Assembly (NCBI GenBank): GCA_028280565.1
Contig: JANQLQ010000132.1
Coordinates: 1 to 59,936 of the forward strand
DNA length: 59,936 bases
Direction of reading: 5' to 3'
From: Fulvivirga sp.
Lineage (GTDB): Bacteria; Bacteroidota; Bacteroidia; Cytophagales; Cyclobacteriaceae
This document shows positions 52,623 through 59,936 of the stretch, one piece after another. The stretch's first letter is position 1. Each line of letters opens with the position of its first letter. The notes under the pieces are model-generated. The model saw only the letters and a program-made list of their open reading frames with translations. It did not search any database and was not told where the DNA came from. Made by a program: the position numbers and the translations under genes.

Positions 52623-54101
52623 ATGGCAAAAAAAATAGCAGTTATAGGCTCTGGTTTTGCAGGGCTCTCTGCCGCCAGTTGTTTGGCGGATGCAGGGTGT
52701 GATGTCACCGTATTTGAGAAAAACAGCAGCCCCGGGGGCAGGGCCCGGCAATTTTCAGCCGAGGGTTTTGTATTTGATATGGGACCCAGCTGGTATTGGA
52801 TGCCCGATGTTTTCGAGCAGTTTTTCAATAAATTTGGGAAGAAGGTTTCAGATTATTACGATCTAAAACGGCTCGATCCTTCTTACAGGGTTTTCTTCTC
52901 AGACCAAGCGCCTGTAGACATTCCTGCCCGGCTTGAGCAACTTTACGCATGGTTCGAAGAGCTGGAGCCAGGAAGCAGCACTCAACTCAAACGCTTTCTT
53001 AAAGAAGCAGCCTATAAATACGATGTAGGGATCAATGACCTTGTTTACAAGCCCGGGCAGTCCTTGGCAGAATTTGCCGATGCACGACTGATCAAGGGTG
53101 TTTTCAAGCTCCATGTCTTTCAATCGATCTCAAAATATATCCGGAAATATTTTAAGCACCCCAAACTGGTGCAGCTATTAGAATTTCCTGTATTGTTCCT
53201 AGGCGCTATGCCAAGTAAAACGCCAGCGCTTTACAGCCTTATGAACTATGCAGATATCGCCTTGGGCACCTGGTATCCCATGGGCGGTATGCATGAGATC
53301 GTAAAGGCCATGCATCAATTGGCTGTGTCGCTGGGCGTACGTTTTCATTTTGATTCGCCCGTGGAGCAGATCCACATGAACGCTGTTAAAGCCAAAGGAT
53401 TAAAAGTTAACGGTGAATTTAAAGATTTTGATTACATCGTAGGCGGGGCGGATTATCACCACGTAGAGCAACATCTTCTCCCGAGCAAGTTCAGGATGTA
53501 TAATGAAGATTACTGGGACAAAAGGGACATGGCCCCGTCAAGTTTGATCTATTATTTGGGAATCAATAAAAAACTAGACAATCTACAGCATCATAATCTC
53601 TTTTTTGACGAATCTTTTGAGGCACATGCCAAGGAGATCTATGAAGATCCCAAATGGCCTTCCAAGCCACTTTTTTATGTATGTTGTACTTCTAAAACCG
53701 ATCCTTCCGCAGCCCCCGAAGGCATGGAGAATGTGTTTATCCTGATCCCAACCGCCCCGGGGCTTGAAGATTCCGACACCACACGGGAACAATACTTTGA
53801 TGTAGTATTAAACCGAATGGAAAAGCTGACCGGCCAGCGCATCAAAGAGCACATCGTGTATAAAAGGAGTTATGCACACAATGATTTTACTGGCGATTAC
53901 AATGCATACAAAGGAAATGCTTATGGTCTCGCAAACACTTTGAGGCAAACAGCGTTATTAAAGCCATCAATGGTTAATAAAAAAGTAAAGAATTTGTATT
54001 ATGCCGGTCAGTTAACCGTACCCGGGCCGGGAGTTCCTCCCTCGTTGATCTCCGGACAGGTAGTGGCTAGCGAGATCATGAAAAAAATCAACGTCCCATG
54101 A
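52623..54101 (+). CDS. crtI: Phytoene desaturase CrtI
   Basis: 492 residues. The N-terminal dinucleotide-binding motif is GSGFAGLSAASCLADAG (about 9-25), then ENSSPGGRA-type FAD contact and a C-terminal FAD motif NLYYAGQLTVPGPGVPPSLISGQ-like region near residue 460. It introduces double bonds into phytoene to give neurosporene or lycopene at the membrane. Its start is nine bases after the sigma-2 stop, and its stop overlaps the crtB start (ATGA). It fits CrtI of Bacteroidota in length and order. Confidence 0.95.
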   Translation: MAKKIAVIGSGFAGLSAASCLADAGCDVTVFEKNSSPGGRARQFSAEGFVFDMGPSWYWMPDVFEQFFNKFGKKVSDYYDLKRLDPSYRVFFSDQAPVDIPARLEQLYAWFEELEPGSSTQLKRFLKEAAYKYDVGINDLVYKPGQSLAEFADARLIKGVFKLHVFQSISKYIRKYFKHPKLVQLLEFPVLFLGAMPSKTPALYSLMNYADIALGTWYPMGGMHEIVKAMHQLAVSLGVRFHFDSPVEQIHMNAVKAKGLKVNGEFKDFDYIVGGADYHHVEQHLLPSKFRMYNEDYWDKRDMAPSSLIYYLGINKKLDNLQHHNLFFDESFEAHAKEIYEDPKWPSKPLFYVCCTSKTDPSAAPEGMENVFILIPTAPGLEDSDTTREQYFDVVLNRMEKLTGQRIKEHIVYKRSYAHNDFTGDYNAYKGNAYGLANTLRQTALLKPSMVNKKVKNLYYAGQLTVPGPGVPPSLISGQVVASEIMKKINVP

Positions 54102-54934
54102 AGCAATTGTTTGACCAAGTGTCGTCAAAGTGTAGTAAGATCGCCACTATCTCTTACAGCACGTCATTTTCTTTAGGAATCCGCTGTTTATCACCGGAGC
54201 TGAGAGACCCTATTTGCGGTATCTATGGTTTTGTACGGTTTGCAGATGAGATCGTAGATACCTTTCACGATTATGACAAAACGGAGCTGCTAGAACGATT
54301 CAAAAAAGACACTTATCAAGCGATTGAAGAAGGCATTAGCCTTAATCCTATATTAAATTCATTCCAGCATGTAGTCAGGAAATACAACGTGGATCATGAG
54401 CTCATTGACCAATTCCTCTACAGCATGGAGATGGATCTTACCCAGCAACATTACGATCAAGAAAAGTTTGAGACCTATATCCTCGGTTCCGCAGAGGTAG
54501 TGGGGTTGATGTGCTTAAAAGTGTTTTGTAAAGGCGACCAAGCCCAATATGATGAGTTGAAACCTTACGCGATGAAGTTGGGATCAGCGTTTCAAAAGAT
54601 CAATTTCTTACGCGACCTGGAAGCTGATTATGTAGATATGGGACGAACTTATTTCCCGGGTTTGGAAATGTCTGAGTTCAATATCGAAAATAAAAAGACC
54701 ATAGAAGAAGACATTGAAGAAGACTTCAAAATGGGCTTTGAAGGGATCAAAAAACTACCGCAAAGCGCCAAATTCGGTGTTTACCTGGCTTATGTCTACT
54801 ATTACAACCTTTTCAAAAAGATCAAAAAAACACACCCGGCGCATGTTTTAAATCAAAGGATCAGGATCCCCAACCAGAGAAAATTGTCGATTCTTTGTTA
54901 TTCTTATGTAAAACATCGCTTAAACCTGATCTAG
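54098..54934 (+). CDS. crtB: Phytoene synthase CrtB
   Basis: 278 residues of the squalene/phytoene synthase fold. The first aspartate motif is FADEIVDTF (Asp50, Asp54), the second is NFLRDLEADYVDMGR, and SYSTSFSLGIRCL is the N-terminal substrate region. It joins two geranylgeranyl diphosphates into phytoene using Mg2+. It overlaps crtI by four bases and is followed immediately by idi. Confidence 0.95.
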   Translation: MKQLFDQVSSKCSKIATISYSTSFSLGIRCLSPELRDPICGIYGFVRFADEIVDTFHDYDKTELLERFKKDTYQAIEEGISLNPILNSFQHVVRKYNVDHELIDQFLYSMEMDLTQQHYDQEKFETYILGSAEVVGLMCLKVFCKGDQAQYDELKPYAMKLGSAFQKINFLRDLEADYVDMGRTYFPGLEMSEFNIENKKTIEEDIEEDFKMGFEGIKKLPQSAKFGVYLAYVYYYNLFKKIKKTHPAHVLNQRIRIPNQRKLSILCYSYVKHRLNLI

Positions 54935-54935
54935 C

Positions 54936-55460
54936 ATGGAACATGTAGTGCTTGTTGATCGCCAGGATAACCCCCTCGGCACCATGGAAAAAATGGCTGC
55001 GCATGAGCGGGGGGTGTTACACCGTGCTTTTTCAGTGTTAGTATTCAATACTAAAGGGGAACTATTGCTTCAAAAAAGAGCGAAAAGCAAATACCACTCT
55101 GGCGGCCTGTGGACAAATACGTGTTGCAGTCATCCCCGGGCAAATGAGGCCATGAAAGTGGCAACACGAAGAAGACTGCAAGAAGAAATGGGCATCGATG
55201 TACAACCGGACTTCCTTTACAAGTTCATTTATCGCGCCGAGTTGGACAGGAACTTGATCGAACACGAGCTAGACCATGTTTACACCGCTGTTTATGACGG
55301 TGTGCCTTCCTTGAACTATGATGAAGTAGAAGATTGGAGGTTCATATCGTTGGATCGTCTACGCGCCCATATTACGAGTGAGCCCAATGCCTATACGGCT
55401 TGGTTTAAGATCATCATGGATCACTATACCCAAAAACTCGGGACTCCAGAGACTCACTGA
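54936..55460 (+). CDS. idi: Isopentenyl-diphosphate delta-isomerase, type I
   Basis: 174 residues with a Nudix fold: HRAFSVLVFNTKGELLLQKR, catalytic Cys in WTNTCCSHP, metal-binding Glu residues in RRRLQEEMGI and EHELDHVYT, and the C-terminal AWFKIIMD motif. It converts IPP to DMAPP, feeding the carotenoid precursor pool. It begins one base after the crtB stop. It is probably the last gene transcribed from the sigma-2 promoter before a 185-base gap containing hairpins. Confidence 0.93.
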   Translation: MEHVVLVDRQDNPLGTMEKMAAHERGVLHRAFSVLVFNTKGELLLQKRAKSKYHSGGLWTNTCCSHPRANEAMKVATRRRLQEEMGIDVQPDFLYKFIYRAELDRNLIEHELDHVYTAVYDGVPSLNYDEVEDWRFISLDRLRAHITSEPNAYTAWFKIIMDHYTQKLGTPETH

Positions 55461-55645
55461 ACATCCCTACCCTTAAGCTGTTAGTTATATAGTAAAAAGG
55501 ATAGTGGGAATCTCACGATTGTTTCCTGTACATGTGAGAAACCAAGGAGGTGAGCGATCGAGGTACAAAGAAGTGCCCTCGTGGTATTTATACCCATGAA
55601 GTTCCTTATCATATACTCTTTAAAAAGTAATTCAACGGTTTATCT

Positions 55646-55822
55646 ATGTTTTCATTATTTAAAAGCGACCCGCTAAAGAAGCTCAAAAAGAAAAAATCTC
55701 AAATGCTGGAAGAGGCGATGCAAGTGCAACGCTCCGGGGATTTAAAATTATATGCCAAAAAGATGGAGGCCATCGAAGAGCTAGAACTTGAGATCAAAAA
55801 GCTCCAACAGGCCAATGGTTAA
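55646..55822 (+). CDS. Small charged protein (Lacal_2735/DUF6435-like)
   Basis: 58 residues (MFSLFKSDPLKKLKKK...). A short Lys-rich N-terminus is followed by an amphipathic helix (LEEAMQVQRSGDLKLYAKK) and a coiled-coil-like end (EAIEELELEIKKLQQ). The pattern fits a small family widespread in Bacteroidota often seen near photolyase genes; the name is from memory. It overlaps the photolyase start by eight bases, so translation is probably coupled. Function is unknown. Confidence 0.8.
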   Translation: MFSLFKSDPLKKLKKKKSQMLEEAMQVQRSGDLKLYAKKMEAIEELELEIKKLQQANG

Positions 55823-57119
55823 GGGACCTTTGAATATTTTTTGGTTCAGGCGTGACCTGCGCCTGGACGACAACCATGGCCTGTACGAGGCACTTAATGC
55901 CGACATACCTGTATTGCCGATCTTCATTTTTGACAAGGACATCTTGGATGACTTGGAAGATAAAAATGATACACGGTTACACTTTATACATGAAACCCTG
56001 GCCTCGATCAACGAAGTCTTACACGAAAAAGGAAGCAGCCTGCTGACCTTTTACGGTAAGCCATCGGAAGTTTGGCAAAAAATAGTGCAAGATCACGAGG
56101 TAAAAAACATTTTCCTGAACCGTGACTATGAGCCTTACGCCAGGGCACGAGACGAAGAGATAGAGCGCCTGGCCAAAGATCACGGGATAGGTTTCAAGAC
56201 CTACAAAGATCATGTACTGTTAGAACCCAATGAAGTGCTTAAGGACGATGACACGCCCTACATGGTTTTTACCCCATACAGCAGAAGGTGGAGAGATGCG
56301 CTCACAAAGGAGCACTATGAGACATTTCCATCGGCCGAATACTTCACGAATTTCGCCAAGTTGTCCCCTCGCCCGGTCATTCCACTGCCGGAGATGGGAT
56401 TCCGGCCCACGGATGTTGAGATACCACCAAGCAGGGTAGAAAATGGGATCTTAAAGAATTACGCCTCAAAACGAGATTACCCTTCTGTAAATGGGACCTC
56501 CCGTTTGGGAATACACTTGCGTTTTGGCACGGTAAGCATCCGGCAGATCGCTTTGGAGGCCAAGGAGAAAAGTGATACTTTTTTAAATGAATTGACCTGG
56601 AGAGAGTTCTACCAAATGATCTTGTGGCATTTTCCGCGGGTGGTGGATGAAAACTTCAAAAAACAATACGACGCCGTAAAGTGGCGAAACGATCCCCGGG
56701 AGTTTGAGGCCTGGTGCACAGGAAATACAGGCTATCCTATTGTAGATGCCGGTATGCGCCAGCTCAACCAAACGGGATATATGCACAACCGAGTACGGAT
56801 GATCGTAGCCAGCTTCCTGGCCAAACACTTGCTGGTAGACTGGCGCTGGGGGGAGGCGTATTTCGCCAAAAAGCTCTTGGATTTCGAGTTGGCCTCAAAT
56901 AATGGAGGATGGCAATGGGCCGCAGGTACAGGCACAGATGCCCAGCCCTATTTCAGGATCTTCAACCCCGAGTCACAAACCAAAAAATTTGATCCCGAGC
57001 TAACATACATTAAAACGTGGGTGCCGGAATTCCAAGAACTGGATTATCCAAAACCTATTGTAGATCATAAATTCGCCCGCGAACGTTGCTTAGAAACTTT
57101 TAAAGAAGCGCTGGCGTGA
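55815..57119 (+). CDS. phrB: Deoxyribodipyrimidine photolyase / cryptochrome family protein
   Basis: 434 residues from the ATG at 55815. The N-terminal photolyase domain opens with NIFWFRRDLRLDDNHGLYEA. The FAD-binding part includes GTSRLGIHLRFGT, LNELTWREFYQMILWHFPR, MHNRVRMIVASFLAKHLLVDWRWGE, LASNNGGWQWAAGTGTDA and PYFRIFNPESQTKKFDPE. The Trp residues of the electron-transfer triad are present. It repairs UV-induced pyrimidine dimers in light, or acts as a blue-light receptor. Placement with the crt genes indicates a common light response. Confidence 0.92.
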   Translation: MVKGPLNIFWFRRDLRLDDNHGLYEALNADIPVLPIFIFDKDILDDLEDKNDTRLHFIHETLASINEVLHEKGSSLLTFYGKPSEVWQKIVQDHEVKNIFLNRDYEPYARARDEEIERLAKDHGIGFKTYKDHVLLEPNEVLKDDDTPYMVFTPYSRRWRDALTKEHYETFPSAEYFTNFAKLSPRPVIPLPEMGFRPTDVEIPPSRVENGILKNYASKRDYPSVNGTSRLGIHLRFGTVSIRQIALEAKEKSDTFLNELTWREFYQMILWHFPRVVDENFKKQYDAVKWRNDPREFEAWCTGNTGYPIVDAGMRQLNQTGYMHNRVRMIVASFLAKHLLVDWRWGEAYFAKKLLDFELASNNGGWQWAAGTGTDAQPYFRIFNPESQTKKFDPELTYIKTWVPEFQELDYPKPIVDHKFARERCLETFKEALA

Positions 57120-58564
57120 ATGTATTGCTCACAGGGTCCACGGGATATATCGGCAGGCGGCTACTGCCGGTGTTGGTGAACCTGGGGCACGAAGTGATTT
57201 GTGTGGTTAGGGATAAACGACGCTTCGATTATACTGACTTCGATGAAGATTTCCTGCAACATGTGACCGTACTGGAAGCAGATTTCTGTAATGAAGAAAA
57301 TTTAGAGAACTTGCCCTTAGAGATAGATGTTGCCTACTATCTCATCCATTCCCTGACACAATCTTACGGCCGATTTGAGCGAATGGAGCAGTCGGCTGCC
57401 CGTAATTTTTCCCAGTATATTGCCAACACCAGTTGCAAACAAATCATATACTTGGGCGGTATTGCCAATGACGATCAGCTCTCTAAACACCTATCCTCGA
57501 GAAAAAATGTAGAAAAAGAACTTACCCGGTCAAATGTCCCGGTCACCGTGCTAAGGGCGGCCATTATCATTGGTTCAGGCAGCGCCTCTTTTGAGATCAT
57601 ACGGGACCTGGTTGAAAAGCTGCCCATCATGGTGGCTCCCAGGTGGTTAAAAAGTAGGTGCCAGCCTATTGGCATCAGGAATGTCATCGAGTATTTAGTG
57701 GGAGTTATGCTGGATGAAGCTTCCTATCACCAGGTATTCGACTTGGGGGGGCCGGACATATTATCCTACAAGCAAATGTTAATGAAGTATGCGAAAGTCC
57801 GGAAGTTAGGCCGGCTTATCATAACGCTCCCCGTGCTTTCTCCAAAGCTGTCCTCACTGTGGCTTTATTTCGTTACCTCCACGGCTTATACACTCGCGAG
57901 AAACCTAGTGGATAGCATGAAGAACGACGTAATCGTCAAACACGAAGGAATTGACCGGCTCGTACCTGTTAAACGGCTCACTTTTGAAGAATCACTTCAG
58001 CTGGCATTTAGCAAGATCAGCCAAAAAAGTGTGATCTCCAGTTGGAAAGACGCCATTACGCACCATACAATCGATAAAAACTTCTTGGACTATGTGGAAG
58101 TGCCCACTTTCGGATGCTTTCATGATCTCAGGAAAGTAAAGTTTGAAAGAAATACCCAGGAGGTGCTTAAAAATGTATGGCAGATCGGTGGGGACCGGGG
58201 TTGGTATTATGGCAATTTTTTATGGAAGATCAGGGGACTCATGGACCAGGTGGCCGGTGGCGTGGGCCTGAGGAGAGGCCGCAGGGACCAGTTTGACTTA
58301 AAAGCGGGGGATTCGCTGGACTTTTGGCGCGTTTTGATGGCTGACCAAAAGAAGATGCACCTCTTGCTCTATGCGGAAATGAAACTACCCGGGGAAGCAT
58401 GGCTGGAATTTAAGATCAAAGACTGTCCCGAAACGGGTAAACTATTGGAACAACGGGCCACATTCCGGCCACTAGGGCTTTGGGGAAGGCTTTATTGGTA
58501 CTTAGTAGCCCCCTTTCATAACGTGATCTTTCCTAAAATGGCCAAAAACATAGTGAAGTACTGA
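57116..58564 (+). CDS. NAD(P)-dependent SDR-like protein with DUF2867 C-terminal domain
   Basis: 482 residues. The GTG start overlaps the photolyase stop by four bases. An atypical short-chain dehydrogenase Rossmann domain (about 1-270) begins VLLTGSTGYIGRRLLPVL, with IHSLTQSYGRFERMEQSAARNF and IYLGGIANDDQLSKHLSSR. A DUF2867/SRPBCC-like C-terminal domain (about 310-482) ends RLYWYLVAPFHNVIFPKMAKNIV. The family (YbjT/NmrA type) is often found with photolyase and crt genes. Reaction unknown. Confidence 0.88.
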   Translation: MNVLLTGSTGYIGRRLLPVLVNLGHEVICVVRDKRRFDYTDFDEDFLQHVTVLEADFCNEENLENLPLEIDVAYYLIHSLTQSYGRFERMEQSAARNFSQYIANTSCKQIIYLGGIANDDQLSKHLSSRKNVEKELTRSNVPVTVLRAAIIIGSGSASFEIIRDLVEKLPIMVAPRWLKSRCQPIGIRNVIEYLVGVMLDEASYHQVFDLGGPDILSYKQMLMKYAKVRKLGRLIITLPVLSPKLSSLWLYFVTSTAYTLARNLVDSMKNDVIVKHEGIDRLVPVKRLTFEESLQLAFSKISQKSVISSWKDAITHHTIDKNFLDYVEVPTFGCFHDLRKVKFERNTQEVLKNVWQIGGDRGWYYGNFLWKIRGLMDQVAGGVGLRRGRRDQFDLKAGDSLDFWRVLMADQKKMHLLLYAEMKLPGEAWLEFKIKDCPETGKLLEQRATFRPLGLWGRLYWYLVAPFHNVIFPKMAKNIVKY

Positions 58565-58578
58565 TTGTTTTAAAGGGT

Positions 58579-59055
58579 ATGAAGGTATACAACATAAAAA
58601 GAAAACAATTTCTGCCGATCAGCTTAGAGGAAGCTTGGGACTTTTTCTCTTCTCCTAAAAACTTAAAAGAGATCACCCCGGCACACATGAAGTTCGATAT
58701 CAAATACATATCAGGAGGCGATAGGATGTACGCAGGACAGATCATCCGGTACATAGTCAATGTACTTCCCGGTGTACCTGTAAAATGGACCACCGAGATC
58801 ACACATGTAAAAGAACCTTTCTATTTCGTGGATGAGCAGCGATTCGGTCCGTATGCCCTTTGGCACCACCAACACCATTTCAAAGCTGTAGATGGTGGTG
58901 TGGAGATGATCGATGAAGTCAATTACGCGATCCCTTTTGGCATTTTAGGCAGGTTTGCCAATTGGCTATTTGTAGGCCGCCAGGTAAACGCTATCTTTGA
59001 CTACCGTTTTGATGTATTAAAGGGCTTATTCCCAAAAAACAAAGTAGCTGCATGA
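58579..59055 (+). CDS. SRPBCC-superfamily (ligand-binding) protein
   Basis: 158 residues with the START/SRPBCC pattern: LPISLEEAWDFFSSPKNLKEITP at the start, then WTTEITHVKEPFYFVDEQ, FGPYALWHHQHHFK, and a C-terminal helix (RQVNAIFDYRFDVLKGLF). These cavity proteins bind lipids or polyketide-like ligands. Here, between the SDR-DUF2867 protein and CrtZ, it could bind a carotenoid or membrane lipid (inference). It overlaps crtZ by four bases. Confidence 0.85.
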   Translation: MKVYNIKRKQFLPISLEEAWDFFSSPKNLKEITPAHMKFDIKYISGGDRMYAGQIIRYIVNVLPGVPVKWTTEITHVKEPFYFVDEQRFGPYALWHHQHHFKAVDGGVEMIDEVNYAIPFGILGRFANWLFVGRQVNAIFDYRFDVLKGLFPKNKVAA

Positions 59056-59522
59056 ACCTGCTAACCATTATTTTATGTGCATTCATCACCATCGCAGTTT
59101 TTTTATTTATGGAGTTCGTGGCCTGGTTCACCCATAAATATGTAATGCATGGATTCCTTTGGACATGGCACAAGTCCCATCATAAAAAACACGACCACGC
59201 CTTAGAGCGTAACGACCTTTTCGCCGTGGTTTTCAGTATCCCTAGCATTACCCTGATCTTGATCTCTACCTCGATCTACCCTTCTCCTTATCTCACCGCT
59301 GCAGGGATCGGTATTTTGTGCTACGGTATTTTTTACGTGGTATTTCACGACATCATTGTTCACCAAAGGATAAAGTGGAGACCTAAAAAACGAAGTAAAT
59401 ACCTGGAGCGAATGATCAAAGCCCATTATATCCATCACAAGGTAAGGACGAAAGAAAATGCCGAGGCTTTCGGGTTTCTATATGCCCCAAAGAAATATGA
59501 AGACGCTAAGGTCAGTGAGTAA
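59052..59522 (+). CDS. crtZ: Beta-carotene hydroxylase CrtZ
   Basis: 156 residues. Membrane helices (ILCAFITIAVFLFMEFVAWF and ILCYGIFYVVFHDIIV) surround the non-heme di-iron histidine motifs HKYVMH, HKSHHKKH, HDIIVHQ and HYIHH. It hydroxylates the beta-rings of beta-carotene at C3 to give zeaxanthin. The lycopene cyclase that must precede it in the pathway is not in the window. It is the last gene of the light/carotenoid block. Confidence 0.92.
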   Translation: MNLLTIILCAFITIAVFLFMEFVAWFTHKYVMHGFLWTWHKSHHKKHDHALERNDLFAVVFSIPSITLILISTSIYPSPYLTAAGIGILCYGIFYVVFHDIIVHQRIKWRPKKRSKYLERMIKAHYIHHKVRTKENAEAFGFLYAPKKYEDAKVSE

Positions 59523-59793
59523 CGGTTATCGAGTTTATTAGGCTTCATTCACCACGGAAGTCTACGTCAATAGGGCTAGGATAAGTAGCAAAGTAGACCT
59601 CTTTGTGATTCTTTGAGCTTTGATGCCTTTAGTTCGTCGGGGAAACTTGGCCACCAAGACGCAAAATCCACAAAGGTTCACTAAACTTCCTAGCCAAAAC
59701 TATCCTGGCTTACATTAAACTGGCAAATAGTTATCGAGTCCAGGTTGGGTAATCTCTTTGGAACGCTTAAACGAATATTCCTGGGCATCCTTA
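59523..59793. other. Intergenic DNA after crtZ
   Basis: No gene or clear terminator seen before the repeat C copy that starts at 59794. Confidence 0.4.
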
Positions 59794-59936
59794 AAAATTC
59801 AAGTGGCGTACGGAGGGGAGACCTCCAGGAACAGCGCGGCACATTTGAGGCATGTGGGTAAGCAGGCCATAGGGGTTGGATAGCGCGTTTCGAGGGGAAA
59901 ATGGGCTTTGTTGCTGGCGCCCTTTTCTTTTGTTTC
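59794..59936 (+). repeat. Intergenic repeat family C, copy 2 (cut by window end)
   Basis: Starts AAAATTCAAGTGGCGTACGG, has GGAGGGGAGACCTCC (hairpin), GCGGCACATTTGAGG, and ends in CTTTTCTTTTGTTTC at the window edge. It aligns through its full length with 39863-40003. Confidence 0.8.

Overview
The window comes from a member of the Bacteroidota, most likely a marine Cytophagales-type bacterium (inference). The evidence is a SusC/SusD outer-membrane uptake operon, a giant secreted protein ending in a type IX secretion (T9SS) sorting domain, LytTR regulators, FtsX-like permeases without an ATPase, and a promoter matching the Bacteroidota -33 TTG / -7 TAnnTTTG consensus. No tRNA, rRNA, CRISPR array or intact mobile element was seen.

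Layout. (1) 1-7.2 kb: an outer-membrane barrel protein, a universal stress protein, and a tightly overlapping signalling operon (unknown partner protein, Ras/Rab-like GTPase, hybrid histidine kinase, LytTR regulator) beside a lone receiver-domain protein. (2) 7.2-14.9 kb: a lipoprotein / SusC / SusD / HExxH lipoprotein / DUF4302 lipoprotein uptake operon on the minus strand. (3) 16-21.3 kb: a 1772-residue secreted multidomain metalloprotease. (4) 24-29.1 kb: two 3-keto-disaccharide hydrolase-family (DUF1080) proteins and a Gfo/Idh/MocA oxidoreductase, next to an unusual membrane-spanning LamG/winged-helix regulator. (5) 29.6-36.1 kb: a decayed IS1380-family transposase and then a sulfur-assimilation operon. 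(6) 37-48.6 kb: a DUF5117-type metalloprotease, a lipoprotein, cysM-cysE, a RidA-like protein and two tandem MacB/FtsX-like permeases. (7) 50-59.5 kb: a light-response and carotenoid cluster, with a CarH/LitR-like B12-binding MerR regulator, two ECF sigma factors, crtI, crtB, idi, a photolyase/cryptochrome, accessory genes and crtZ. The lycopene cyclase is not in the window.

The most striking part is the control region of the sulfur operon (minus strand, 36060 to 30277). It begins with a recognisable SAM-I riboswitch. Ten bases after it starts an unannotated 40-codon reading frame that ends in seven consecutive cysteine codons, and then come a ferredoxin gene and metZ. Between metZ and the sulfite reductase gene lies a second small ORF with six cysteine codons in an eight-codon stretch. 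It is followed by a rho-independent terminator and by alternative pairing segments arranged like the classical trp attenuator. Together they would let SAM and cysteine supply (via charged tRNA-Cys) jointly control sulfite reduction, siroheme methylation, CysH and homocysteine synthesis. Neither peptide is long enough for normal gene calling.

Intergenic DNA is rich in dispersed repeats of at least three families (A, B, C). One pair is almost identical over 92 bases across 36 kb. There is also a small inverted-repeat-bounded element near 23.8-24.0 kb.
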